Shown here piece after piece: positions 28,742 through 37,560 of a stretch of 64,000 nucleotides of DNA. The stretch's first letter is position 1. Each line of letters starts with the position of its first letter. The translations under genes were made by a program, and so were the position numbers. The DNA is taken from contig JACRKZ010000027.1 in the NCBI GenBank assembly GCA_016235455.1, positions 1-64,000 on the forward strand, given 5' to 3'. The notes beneath the pieces were generated by a model. The model made no database searches. It was not told the DNA's origin and worked only from the letters and a program-made list of their open reading frames with translations. This DNA comes from Armatimonadota bacterium (lineage in GTDB: Bacteria > Armatimonadota > UBA10988).

Positions 28742-29019
28742 CGAAGAATCCTGAAGCCGGCGTCACCATACGGTTCGACGTCGCGCTCGACAAGCACGTC
28801 CTCGACATGGGCGTGCGGCGGCCCTTGACGGCACCAGTCTAGCACGACATCCACCGACGGCCGTGAACCAGCGAGGACAGCCTCCACCGAGCCGTCGTAC
28901 TGATTGCGGCACCAGCCATCGACGCCGGCCCGTTGCGCGGTGTCGCGCAGGTGGTAGCGGAAGCCCACGCCTTGGACGCGGCCGCTGATCACCACCCGCA
29001 CCGTGACCCGGCCGCTCAC
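28738..29019 (-). CDS. acyP: Acylphosphatase
   Basis: A 93-residue protein. The best start is GTG at 29019, which overlaps the rsmG stop (GTGA). RVVISGRVQGVGFRYHLRDTA contains the catalytic Arg of the conserved GRVQGVGFR motif, and WCRNQYDGSVEAVLAG holds the catalytic Asn. Acylphosphatases hydrolyse carboxyl-phosphate bonds such as in acetyl phosphate or 1,3-bisphosphoglycerate. It overlaps rlmN by four bases downstream, an unusual place for this gene, between two rRNA methyltransferases. Confidence 0.9.
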   Translation of the reverse strand: MSGRVTVRVVISGRVQGVGFRYHLRDTAQRAGVDGWCRNQYDGSVEAVLAGSRPSVDVVLDWCRQGPPHAHVEDVLVERDVEPYGDAGFRILR

Positions 29020-29747
29020 GTCGCGGCTCGCAACGGCTTCTTGGTGGCTCGCCCCGGTCGGCGCGGATAGGCCTGCGGCGTGGGCTCGACCTTGTCGACG
29101 ACCACGTAGCGGCGGACCTCCGGCTCGCCGACGGCCACCGACGCGGCCGGCGCAGGCAACTCGATGGTCGGCGCGAACCGACCGCCGAGCAGTTCGGGCA
29201 CACCTTGCGCTCCGGCCACCTCCGCCTCCCAGTCGACGCCCTTGGCCAGCACGGCCCGGCCGCCGGGCGCCAGCAGCGGCAGGCAGTACTCGCAGAGAAT
29301 GGCCAGTTCGGCCACGCGCCGCGCGGTGGCCACATGGTAGACCTCGCGGTGCTCGGGCATCTGGCCGATCTCCTCGGCGCGCGCACAGACCACCTCGACG
29401 TTGTCCAGCCCCAGCAGGCGCGCGGCCTCGCTCAGGAACGTGCAGCGCTTGACCAGACTCTCGACCAGCACGACCCGCGTGCCCGGCAGCACACAACCGA
29501 GCACCAGCCCGGGCATGCCGTTGCCGCTGCCCACGTCCACCAGACTGGCCGGATGGCCCACGGCGCGCGCATACAGCAGGCAGTCCACGAGGTGCTTGTG
29601 CCACAGCGCCTCGGGCGCGGTCTCGCCCACCAGGTTCATAGCCTGGTTCCACTCCAGCAGCAGCTCCAGGTAGCGCTCGCAGTTGGCCAGTTCGGGTGGC
29701 GACAGCGGCCGATCGAGCGCCTCGGCCAGCACGTTGGGGCCGTTCAT
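29016..29747 (-). CDS. rsmG: 16S rRNA (guanine-527 N7)-methyltransferase RsmG
   Basis: A 243-residue methyltransferase with the RsmG order of motifs: LELLLEWNQAMNLVGET, HKHLVDCLLYARA, the SAM loop LVDVGSGNGMPGLVLG, LVESLVKRCTFLSEAARLL, and TARRVAELAIL. It methylates G527 of 16S rRNA, at the site linked to streptomycin sensitivity. Its start overlaps the stop of the lipoprotein hydrolase (TGATG) and its end overlaps acylphosphatase. In many bacteria rsmG is next to parA/parB; here it is in the lon operon. Confidence 0.92.
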   Translation of the reverse strand: MNGPNVLAEALDRPLSPPELANCERYLELLLEWNQAMNLVGETAPEALWHKHLVDCLLYARAVGHPASLVDVGSGNGMPGLVLGCVLPGTRVVLVESLVKRCTFLSEAARLLGLDNVEVVCARAEEIGQMPEHREVYHVATARRVAELAILCEYCLPLLAPGGRAVLAKGVDWEAEVAGAQGVPELLGGRFAPTIELPAPAASVAVGEPEVRRYVVVDKVEPTPQAYPRRPGRATKKPLRAAT

Positions 29748-30580
29748 CAGAGCTTGCCCAGCCAGTCGACCACCTTGCTGACGATCTGGGCGTGCTTGCC
29801 CAGCAGGTCAGTGCCGTGTTCGCTGCCGTCGTACTGCAGCATCGTGAACTTCTTCTCCTCGTGCATGACCTGGAGCTTGGCGGCCGGCACGGCTTGCGTG
29901 TCGTCGGCGCTGTTGATGACCATGGTCGGCTTGGTCTTGAGCTTGCCGAAGGCTTCGGTGATGGTCACGCCGTGGTAGTCCAGGCCCGGCGACATCAGCA
30001 CCAGCCCCTGTACCCGGTCGGGCTGGTCGGCGGCGTACAGCACGGCCAGGTTGGCGCCGATGCTGGCGCCGACGATGGCCACCGGTGCCCCGCCGACCTT
30101 CTCGCGCAGCGCGGCGACCGCGGCGGCGATGTCGGCCTTGGCCTTCGTCCAGTCCTCGGTGCTGAACTTGTCGCTCGACTTGCCGTCGGGCGCGGCAGAC
30201 TTGCCATGGCCGCGCAGGCTGACCGCCAGCGAGGCCACGCCATAGCCCGCCAGCGCCTGGCTGAAACCGTCGTAGTCCTCGCGCGTATGGCCCAGCATCG
30301 GCACCAGCACCACGCCGGCCTTGGCCTTGCTCTTGGTCGGGCGCCAGCCGCTGTCGAGCGCCACGCCGTCGGCGGCCTCCAGCTTGAGCGGCTCGGCCGG
30401 CTTGACCTGGTCACCGGGGCCCAGCTTGGGCGGGACATCGGCCGGCGGCTTGGCGGCCCCGCGCGCAGGCGCCTGGCCGGGCTCGCCCGGCGCCTGGGCG
30501 GCACCTGGTGGCACGCGGTTGGCACAACCGATGACCAGCCCGCAGAGGACGCTGGCCAGCATCACACGACGCAGCTTCAT
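29747..30580 (-). CDS. Lipoprotein alpha/beta hydrolase
   Basis: A 277-residue protein starting at ATG 30580 behind GGGAGG. The N-terminus has a lipobox (LVIGC) so it is membrane-anchored. A Pro/Ala-rich linker follows, then an alpha/beta hydrolase fold: VLVPMLGHTREDY, SLRGHGKS, the nucleophile elbow IVGASIGANLAV (Ser), an Asp candidate in INSADDTQAVP, and a His in DGSEHGTDLL. This resembles the dienelactone hydrolase or BAAT-type families. It begins a few bases after the lon stop. Substrate unknown. Confidence 0.8.
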   Translation of the reverse strand: MKLRRVMLASVLCGLVIGCANRVPPGAAQAPGEPGQAPARGAAKPPADVPPKLGPGDQVKPAEPLKLEAADGVALDSGWRPTKSKAKAGVVLVPMLGHTREDYDGFSQALAGYGVASLAVSLRGHGKSAAPDGKSSDKFSTEDWTKAKADIAAAVAALREKVGGAPVAIVGASIGANLAVLYAADQPDRVQGLVLMSPGLDYHGVTITEAFGKLKTKPTMVINSADDTQAVPAAKLQVMHEEKKFTMLQYDGSEHGTDLLGKHAQIVSKVVDWLGKL

Positions 30581-30585
30581 ACCCA

Positions 30586-32958
30586 TCACCTCCCGGCCCG
30601 GATGCCCAGGGCCGCGGCAATCACCTCGTCAACGCGCTCGACCGGAACCAGCTTCATGGCGTGGCGGACCTCGTCCGGCAGGTCGCGCAGGTCGGCCTTG
30701 TTGCGCATGGGCAGCAGCACCGTCTCGATGCCGGCGCGTCGCGCCGCCAGCACCTTCTCCTTGAGCCCGCCGATCGGCAGCACCAGCCCGGTCAGGGTGA
30801 TCTCGCCGGTCATCGCCGTCTTGGCGTCGGCCGGCTTGTCGAGCATGGCGCTGAGCAACGCCGTGGCCATGGTGATGCCCGCCGACGGCCCATCCTTGGG
30901 GATGGCGCCGGCTGGCACGTGCAGATGGTAGTCGTACTGCTCCAGCGCCTCGCGCGGCACGCCGAACCGGCCGGCGTTGGCCCGCAGGTAGGCAAAGGCG
31001 GCCTGCGCCGATTCGCGCATCACATCGCCGAGTTGGCCGGTCAGGTTGAGCTGGCCCTTGCCCGGCATCTTCAGCGCCTCGATGAACAGCACATCGCCGC
31101 CCGTGGCGGTGACGCTCAGCCCAGTGACGACGCCCGGCCGCGCGGTGCGCTGAGCGACTTCGCTGTAGACCTTCTCCGGCCCGAGCAGGCGGTCCAGATC
31201 GGTCTGGCGCACGGTGACCCGCTCGGCTTCGCCCGCGGCCACGCGGCGCGCGGCCTTGCGGCACAGCGTGCCGATGGTCCGCTCCAGGTTGCGCACGCCG
31301 CTTTCGCGCGTGTAGGCCGAGATGACCCGCCGCAGGGCCGGCTTGCCGAGGGCGAACTGCGCGCTGGTCAAGCCGTTCTCGTCCACCTGGCGCGGGATCA
31401 GGTAGCGTCGCGCGATCTCGGTCTTCTCGGCCTCGGTGTAACCCTCGATATTGATCACTTCCAGCCGGTCCAGCAACGCCGGCTGCACGGTGGACAGCAC
31501 GTTGGCCGTGGCGATGAACAGCACCTGGCTGAGATCGAAGGCCAGGTCCAGGTAGTTGTCGCGGAAGGTGTTGTTCTGCGCTGGGTCGAGCACTTCCAGC
31601 AGCGCCGAGGACGGGTCGCCGTGGAAGGAGTTGGCCACCTTGTCCAACTCGTCGAGCATGAACACGGGGTTGCGCGTGCCGCAGCGGCGCAGGTTCTCGA
31701 TGATGCGGCCCGGCATGGCGCCGATGTACGTGCGGCGATGACCGCGGATCTCGGCTTCGTCATGCACGCCGCCCAGGCTCAGGCGCTGGAAGCGGCGACC
31801 CAGTGCACGGGCGATGGACTTGCCCAAGCTGGTCTTGCCGACACCCGGCGGCCCGACAAAGCAGAGGATCGGGCCTTTGATGTCGGGCTTGAGGCTGCGC
31901 ACCGCCAGGTATTCCAGGATGCGCTCCTTGACCTGGCCGAGACCGTAGTGATCCTCGTTGAGGATGCGCTCGGCGCGCTTGAGCTCCAGGTTGTCCTCGG
32001 TCACCGTGTGCCAGGGCAGATCGAGGATCAGCTCCAGGTAGGTGCGAATGACATGGTGCTCGGCGGCGGCGGGCGGAATAGCCTCCAGCCGGCGCAACTC
32101 GCGCCGCGCGGTGGCATCGGCCTCTTCGGGCAGCGCCGCCTGATTCACGCGCTCGCGCAACTCGTCGACGGCGGCCGCGCTCTCGTCGTCCTCGCCCAGT
32201 TCGCCGCGGATGGCCTTGAGCTGCTGGCGCAGGAAGTACTCGCGCTGGGCCTTGTCCATCTCGCCCGCGGCCTCGCGCTGGATGCGCGTGCCAAGTTCCA
32301 GCAGCTCCAACTCGCGACCGAGCACGCGCACCATGATGCGCAGCTTGCTCTCCAGGTCATCGGCGGCCAGCACCCGGTAGCGCTCGTCGGGCTCCATGCG
32401 CACGCTGGTGGCCAGCAGGTAGCACAGCTCCAGCGGCGAGCCGACGGTGTCGACGGCTTCCACCATCTCCTGGTTGGACTGCGGCACCAGGTCGGCCATG
32501 TGCCGGTAGTTGTCCTGCAGAGTGCGCACCAGGGCGGTGACGGTATCGTCGTCGGTCTCCAGCACCGGCGCGGCGACCACCTGCGCGGTGGCCGGCGCGA
32601 TGCTCCACTCGGCCGAGATGACCTTGATCCGCTCGGTGCCGTGCAGCAGCAACTGCATCGAGCCATCGGGCAGCCGCCTCATGCGCGGGATGAGGGCGAT
32701 GCAGCCGACCTCGCGCAGCACGTGGCGTGGCGCCTCGGCGCCCTCGTCCTGCACCACGGTGCGCGCCACCACGGCCAGCCGGCGCTCGCCCTGATGGAAC
32801 GCCGCGTCGATGGTACGGATGAGCTCGTGATCCTCGATGTGCAAGGGCAGGAAGAGGCCCGGGAAGAGTACCAACTCGGGCATGGTCAGCAGATGGATGG
32901 GGTCCACGCTGGGCAGATCGAGCTGCTCGGGCGGGACGGGAGTGGTGTCCTGGCTCAT
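30586..32958 (-). CDS. lon: ATP-dependent protease Lon
   Basis: A 790-residue enzyme with the N-terminal substrate-binding LAN domain, an AAA+ module (Walker A GPPGVGKTSL, Walker B FMLDELDK), and the C-terminal protease domain. The catalytic dyad is S692 in KDGPSAGIT and K735 in GLKEKVLAA, 43 residues apart as in E. coli Lon. It degrades misfolded and regulatory proteins in the cytosol. It is coupled by an ATGA overlap to the small heat-shock protein gene upstream. Confidence 0.96.
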   Translation of the reverse strand: MSQDTTPVPPEQLDLPSVDPIHLLTMPELVLFPGLFLPLHIEDHELIRTIDAAFHQGERRLAVVARTVVQDEGAEAPRHVLREVGCIALIPRMRRLPDGSMQLLLHGTERIKVISAEWSIAPATAQVVAAPVLETDDDTVTALVRTLQDNYRHMADLVPQSNQEMVEAVDTVGSPLELCYLLATSVRMEPDERYRVLAADDLESKLRIMVRVLGRELELLELGTRIQREAAGEMDKAQREYFLRQQLKAIRGELGEDDESAAAVDELRERVNQAALPEEADATARRELRRLEAIPPAAAEHHVIRTYLELILDLPWHTVTEDNLELKRAERILNEDHYGLGQVKERILEYLAVRSLKPDIKGPILCFVGPPGVGKTSLGKSIARALGRRFQRLSLGGVHDEAEIRGHRRTYIGAMPGRIIENLRRCGTRNPVFMLDELDKVANSFHGDPSSALLEVLDPAQNNTFRDNYLDLAFDLSQVLFIATANVLSTVQPALLDRLEVINIEGYTEAEKTEIARRYLIPRQVDENGLTSAQFALGKPALRRVISAYTRESGVRNLERTIGTLCRKAARRVAAGEAERVTVRQTDLDRLLGPEKVYSEVAQRTARPGVVTGLSVTATGGDVLFIEALKMPGKGQLNLTGQLGDVMRESAQAAFAYLRANAGRFGVPREALEQYDYHLHVPAGAIPKDGPSAGITMATALLSAMLDKPADAKTAMTGEITLTGLVLPIGGLKEKVLAARRAGIETVLLPMRNKADLRDLPDEVRHAMKLVPVERVDEVIAAALGIRAGR

Positions 32959-33389
32959 TCGGCGTGCTCCACCGCAATCCGTCGAGGCCCAGGGCTCGAC
33001 GGACGCACCTCGATGGTCAGGAACCCGTCGGCGCAGGTCGCCTTCAGGTCAGCTTGCTCCAGCGATTCGGGGAACTCGAACACGCGCTGGAAAGGACCGT
33101 AACTGATCTCGGCCTGCCGGAACTGGCACGGCCCGCCATAGCATTCCGGCCGCTGCCGCTCACCCGCAATGCGCAGTCGCCGGCCCTCGGCCGTCAGATC
33201 GATGGCCTCCGGCGCGATGCCGGCCAACTCCATGCGGATGACCACGGTGTCGTCCATGGCATACACGTCGGTCGGTGGTTCCCAGGGCAGATCGTTGCCC
33301 CGCGTCTCACCCACCCCGCCGAAGCCCGCCGGAGTTGCCACCCAGCGCCCATAAGCCACCACACGCGGCGTTTGCTGTTGCTTGCTCAT
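32955..33389 (-). CDS. Small heat-shock protein (Hsp20/alpha-crystallin family)
   Basis: A 144-residue chaperone with an alpha-crystallin domain from about residue 40 (DVYAMDDTVVIRMELAGI, FEFPESLEQADLKATCADG, LTIEVRP). It holds unfolding proteins for refolding. The start ATG has GAGG seven bases upstream. It is the first gene of a six-gene operon with lon and rRNA methyltransferases, and is preceded by a consensus promoter and a small GGGG/CCCC hairpin in the leader. Confidence 0.92.
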   Translation of the reverse strand: MSKQQQTPRVVAYGRWVATPAGFGGVGETRGNDLPWEPPTDVYAMDDTVVIRMELAGIAPEAIDLTAEGRRLRIAGERQRPECYGGPCQFRQAEISYGPFQRVFEFPESLEQADLKATCADGFLTIEVRPSSPGPRRIAVEHAE

Positions 33390-33424
33390 GCCAGTGCCTC
33401 AAGGGGCGAGAGTCCCCATGGGGC

Positions 33425-33452
33425 AGTATAGCGTGGGGGATCGGCCTGTCAA
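33425..33452 (-). promoter_or_regulatory. Sigma-70-type promoter of the hsp20-lon operon
   Basis: On the minus strand, TTGACA (33447-33452) and TATACT (33425-33430) are separated by 16 bases. Transcription would start near 33418, about 30 bases before the hsp20 ATG. The leader contains GGGG (33403-33406) pairing with CCCC (33414-33417) just before the ribosome site. Confidence 0.8.
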
Positions 33453-33519
33453 TCAGGGGAAGGCGCGCTTCGCTCGCGTGCCCGCGCGCGCAGCGCGCCG
33501 TTGTTGTATGCTGCTACCC

Positions 33520-35445
33520 ATGCACATCGCCGTTCTGTTCGCCGCTCTAGTATCAGCGCCACTGGCCTGCACCTGGCAGCCGCTGCCGCTCGACGGTGGC
33601 GGGCCGGTGACGGCGTTGGCGGCCAGCCCGCACGATCCCGCGCTGCTGCTGGCCGGCGGGCTGGGCTCGGGCGTGCTGCGCAGCGACGATGGCGGGCGCT
33701 CCTGGTCGCCAGGCGACGGCGGGCTGCTGGGCTGGGGCGACCGGTGCGTGGCGCAGCTTCTCTACCACGGCACCGACGCGGCCGCGGCCTATGCGGCCTG
33801 TGGCTCGGGTCGCGGCGATGGCGGGCTGCTGGCCAGCACCGACGGCGGCCTGCATTGGCTGCCGCGCAGTCGCCGCGTGCGCTTCGATGCCCTGTCGCAG
33901 AGCCGGCACCTGCTGCTCGCGCGCCCGCTCGATCCCGGCAACCTGCTGGCCGCCACGCTCGACGATGGCGTCTGCCAGTCGGCCGACGGAGGCCGTAGTT
34001 GGCAGTCGCTGGGCCCTGCCGGCCGCCGCGTGCTGGCCTTGGCGCGCGCCGCCGATGGCACCCTCTTTGCCGTGGTGGCCGCGCACACCGACCTGCCGCG
34101 CCAGCCTGGCGGCCTTTTCCGCCGCCGCCCAGACGACGCGAGCTGGAGCCTGGTTTTCCCGGCCGAGCTGCTCGATGTGGTCGTGGCGGCGAACGATGCG
34201 CTGCTGGTGGCCTCGGCCGAGCATGGCCTGCTGCGCAGCGAGGACGGCGGCCTGCGCTTCGTCAACGCCACGCCGGCCGGGCTGACACCCGACCTGCGCC
34301 TGCGCCTCGAGGTCAGCACCTCGGCGCCGACGGTGGTGCTGGCCTACGGCGGCGGCCGGCCCTGGCGCCGCGTGTGGCTAAGCACCGATGCCGGCCAGGG
34401 CTGGCGCGCGCTGGTGGAACCACCGGGCGAGCAGGTCGACACGGGCGACGGCTGGCAGAGCGCCGACAGCTTCGGTCTCGCGCCCCAATGCGCCACCTTC
34501 GACCCGCGCAGCCCGCGCCGGCTGTGGATCGGCGACGACCACACGGTGTGGGGCAGCCACGACGGCGCGGCCACCTGGTTCTCCGGCCATCACGGCCTGC
34601 GCACGGCCAGCGTGACCGCGCTGGCGCTCGACCCGCTTCGCGCCGACCGCGCCTATGTGGGCACGGCCGGTGCCGGCGCCTTCAGTTGCACCAGCCGGCC
34701 GCCGACGGCGCTGGCGCTGGGCGGCAACTGTGTCGACCTGCGCCAGGTCTCGGCCTTGGCGGTACCCACCCGCGGCGGCGTCCCGGTGTTCGGCCATGGT
34801 GAAGGGGTGTGGCTCATGCCGCAGCCGGGCCGCTTCAAGGCAGGCGGCCCGCTCGGCGGGCTGGCCCGCGGGCTGCTGGCGCTGGCCGATGGCGGCCTGC
34901 TGGCCGAGGTGGAAGGTCAGCCTCTGGAACTGAGCCGCGATGGTGGGCTGAGCTGGTCGCTGTGGTCACCGCAGCCGCTGCGCCTGCCGCTGTTCCTCGA
35001 TGGCAGCCCGCGCCACGCGCTGGCGTTGGGCTGGGCGGACGGGCTATGGCGCACTCGCGACGGCGGCGCGAGTTGGGAGTCGTGGTCGGGCGACCTGCCG
35101 GGCCCGCCGCGGCCCAGCGACCTGCTGGCGGCCGTGCCCACGGGCACGGGCCCGTTCTACCTGCGCCATGCCGAGGCGCTGTGGCGCACGCGTGAGGGGC
35201 AGCGCTGGGAGCGCATGTTGCCCAAGCCACTGCGCGCCCTGGCCGTCGATCCGCGCAGCGGGCTGGTGTTTGCCGCGCCGACCGAGGGTGGCGGTATCAT
35301 GGTCAGCGGCGACCAGGGCGAAACCTGGTCGCCGCTGCCGGATGCGCCCGGCGCGCCAATCGACGTGCTGGCCGCCGGCGCCGATGGCCGGCTGTGGGTC
35401 GGCACGCGCGGCTCAGGCGCGTTCGTGGCGACCGTCACACACTAG
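33520..35445 (+). CDS. Secreted Asp-box (BNR/sortilin-like) beta-propeller protein
   Basis: A 641-residue exported protein beginning [17 protein letters not shown], a signal peptide with a possible lipidation Cys. About nine Asp-box motifs (SxDxGxxW type) occur, for example [45 protein letters not shown] and SGDQGETWS, spread over the whole length as in Vps10/YCF48-like propellers. Such folds bind glycans or proteins rather than giving a clear reaction. No ribosome site is visible; TATGCT at 33507-33512 could be a -10 element of a leaderless mRNA starting at this ATG. An in-frame ATG at 33508 is the alternative. It ends four bases into the convergent DUF1559 gene. Confidence 0.82.
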   Translation: MHIAVLFAALVSAPLACTWQPLPLDGGGPVTALAASPHDPALLLAGGLGSGVLRSDDGGRSWSPGDGGLLGWGDRCVAQLLYHGTDAAAAYAACGSGRGDGGLLASTDGGLHWLPRSRRVRFDALSQSRHLLLARPLDPGNLLAATLDDGVCQSADGGRSWQSLGPAGRRVLALARAADGTLFAVVAAHTDLPRQPGGLFRRRPDDASWSLVFPAELLDVVVAANDALLVASAEHGLLRSEDGGLRFVNATPAGLTPDLRLRLEVSTSAPTVVLAYGGGRPWRRVWLSTDAGQGWRALVEPPGEQVDTGDGWQSADSFGLAPQCATFDPRSPRRLWIGDDHTVWGSHDGAATWFSGHHGLRTASVTALALDPLRADRAYVGTAGAGAFSCTSRPPTALALGGNCVDLRQVSALAVPTRGGVPVFGHGEGVWLMPQPGRFKAGGPLGGLARGLLALADGGLLAEVEGQPLELSRDGGLSWSLWSPQPLRLPLFLDGSPRHALALGWADGLWRTRDGGASWESWSGDLPGPPRPSDLLAAVPTGTGPFYLRHAEALWRTREGQRWERMLPKPLRALAVDPRSGLVFAAPTEGGGIMVSGDQGETWSPLPDAPGAPIDVLAAGADGRLWVGTRGSGAFVATVTH

Positions 35446-36092
35446 GGACCGGAGCCGTGGTACCAGATCTTCCACAGGCCGTCCATCTTCAGCCACTTGC
35501 TGTGCCCATCGCCGAAGCCGACGTTGACACCCTCGAAGTGGCGGTCGATGCAGATGCGACCCATGCCGGTGTTGGCGCCGTCGTAAGCGGTCCAGCCGCC
35601 ACCCGGCGGGAAGGCCGGCTCGGCCGCCAGGTCGGGCCAGGAATCCACCCAGCAACCGTCGCCGAACATGTAGGTCAGCGCCGGCGTGGTCATCTGCGCC
35701 ATGGACGTGCCGTTGAAGACGCCGTTCCAGGTGTAGCTGCCGTTGGTCCCGTTGAACAGGTAGCCGACCTTGGAGTTGCCCCAGCCCGTGCCACGACTGG
35801 TGGACGGGCAGAGCATGATCTGCGTGCTCTTGATGTAGGGCTGAATCTGGTCCATCCAGATCTTCCAGGCCGGAGCACTCCACATGTAGGCTGGGTACGT
35901 CTCGTCGTAGTCCTGGCAGTACTGCATCGTCGCCAGGCCCATCTGCTTCGTGTTGGACAAACAGCTCGCGGCGCGTGACTTTTCGCGCGCCTTGGCAAAC
36001 ACGGGAAACAGAATTGCGGCCAGAATCGCGATGATGGCAATGACCACCAGGAGTTCGATGAGCGTGAACGCTTGTTTCTGTCGAACTCGCAT
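35442..36092 (-). CDS. DUF1559 pilin-like protein (solitary copy)
   Basis: A 216-residue pilin-like protein (GGAGAAGG upstream of the ATG). It has the standard [10 protein letters not shown] helix, [13 protein letters not shown], and the C-terminal [14 protein letters not shown] motif, but a divergent centre with Trp- and Gly-rich stretches ([25 protein letters not shown]). It is unlike the tandem trio in its variable part. It stands alone on the minus strand, convergent with the Asp-box gene. Confidence 0.9.
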   Translation of the reverse strand: MRVRQKQAFTLIELLVVIAIIAILAAILFPVFAKAREKSRAASCLSNTKQMGLATMQYCQDYDETYPAYMWSAPAWKIWMDQIQPYIKSTQIMLCPSTSRGTGWGNSKVGYLFNGTNGSYTWNGVFNGTSMAQMTTPALTYMFGDGCWVDSWPDLAAEPAFPPGGGWTAYDGANTGMGRICIDRHFEGVNVGFGDGHSKWLKMDGLWKIWYHGSGP

Positions 36093-36213
36093 GACCTTCT
36101 CCGCGCCATCTCACTTTTCGGGGACGGCGCCTCGCCGCTTAGTGTGCACCGACCGGCGCAGCACCGCAAGCGCCATCACGACACGTTTGTTGCGATGCTG
36201 TTGACTCTGGTGG

Positions 36214-37560
36214 CTAGCGGCGGATCAGGACCGGCTCGCCCTCGGCATCGACCGTCACCGCATCGCCCAGCCAACTCAGCCGGCGCACGCGGCCGGTGAT
36301 CCGGGCGATCGGCCCAAGGCGGAACTGCCAGTCCACGGGACCGGGCTCGGGCGCGGTGATATCACCGCGCCCAGCGGTGAGCGCGGCCACGTTGACCCCG
36401 CCGTTGGTGGCCAGAACGCTGTTGACTGGCGGCGGCAGGCGGTAGTCGCGCCAGGCGTTGGGGTCGCCGGCGCAGCCGTCCTCGGCCGCCACGGCCAGGT
36501 TGGCCAGCTCGCGCGCCGTGCAGTAGTGCAGGCAGTGGCGCTCGCCGTCGTTGTAGCGTTGGCCCAGCAGCCGATGCAACTCGTGGCGCGCGGCGCCGAG
36601 CACATCCTCCTGGTCGCGTTCGCGGCAGCCGTGGGTGTGCAGCTTGACGAACACCCAGTCGCCACGCCCCCGTACGCCGACGCCACAGCGCACCCAGAAG
36701 TCGAGCCGGGCCCGCGTGACCGGGCTGGGACGCGCTATTTCGGCCCGCTCAATGGCGGGATAGCAGCCGTGGTGCCAGTCGCGCAGGTTGATGCCCAGCG
36801 GACCGGGCACAAGCAGCAGGCCATCGCTCGGCCGGCCGGCGAGCAGCGGCCGGGCCTGCTCGTGACTGCGCGGCCGACCGGGCGCGCTGCTCGCGCGGGC
36901 GATGCGGTTGGCCCAGCGCGGTTGGGTGGCATCGGGCGTGGGCAGCGTGAAGTCGGCGTAGCAGCCGGTGTCGGCCAGCACGGTCAGCTCGTCGTTGACG
37001 CCGCAGTGCCGGCCGCTGGGATGGCTGTTGGTCAGCGCCCAGTCGCCGTGGACGAAGCCGTAGCGCGGCTGCACCGGATCGCCCAGGCCGAGCAGCGCGC
37101 CATGGCGGGCGAAGGCGGCCCGCGCGGCCAGCAGCTTGGCGCGGAGCGTCTCCGCGGTGTCGCCGTCGTGGTGCAGGTGCAGTTCCACCTCACCCAGGCC
37201 GGCGAAGCACAGCGCGCCGAGCGCGGCCACCTCCCCGTCGCGCCACTCGTCCCACGGGTAGAACCAGGTGTGTTGCGGCGGCCGTCCATCGCCGTCACGA
37301 TGCTGGGCGGCCACCTCGGGCCAGTGCTCGAGCCAGGCGCCGAGCCGCGCGGCGGCGAGTTCGTCCGAGGCGTTGCCGCGGCTGGGCTCGAAGTGGTCGA
37401 CGACCGCGAAGAGGACATGCGTGGGACGTGAGCGCACAACGAAGAAGTTGCGCACGCCATGCTCGACCGCGGCGGGCAGCCAGTGGAGCGCCGACTTGCG
37501 CGCCAGCGCGACCGCCAGCCCGGCGGCCAGCAGGGCCAGGCCCAGCAGCGCGGCGATCAT
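36214..37560 (-). CDS. Polysaccharide deacetylase-like membrane-anchored protein
   Basis: A 448-residue protein with an N-terminal membrane helix (MIAALLGLALLAAGLAVALA). VVDHFEPSRGN, HTWFYPWDEW, EVELHLHHDGDT, YGFVHGDWALTNSHP, CGVNDEL and LADTGCYADFTLP match an uncharacterised deacetylase-like family, with a possible Asp/His/His metal site. VFVKLHTHGCRE follows. The N-terminal helix suggests the enzyme faces the periplasm or membrane. It overlaps the end of rpoN by four bases, so it is translated with it. The activity is inferred. Confidence 0.62.
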   Translation of the reverse strand: MIAALLGLALLAAGLAVALARKSALHWLPAAVEHGVRNFFVVRSRPTHVLFAVVDHFEPSRGNASDELAAARLGAWLEHWPEVAAQHRDGDGRPPQHTWFYPWDEWRDGEVAALGALCFAGLGEVELHLHHDGDTAETLRAKLLAARAAFARHGALLGLGDPVQPRYGFVHGDWALTNSHPSGRHCGVNDELTVLADTGCYADFTLPTPDATQPRWANRIARASSAPGRPRSHEQARPLLAGRPSDGLLLVPGPLGINLRDWHHGCYPAIERAEIARPSPVTRARLDFWVRCGVGVRGRGDWVFVKLHTHGCRERDQEDVLGAARHELHRLLGQRYNDGERHCLHYCTARELANLAVAAEDGCAGDPNAWRDYRLPPPVNSVLATNGGVNVAALTAGRGDITAPEPGPVDWQFRLGPIARITGRVRRLSWLGDAVTVDAEGEPVLIRR

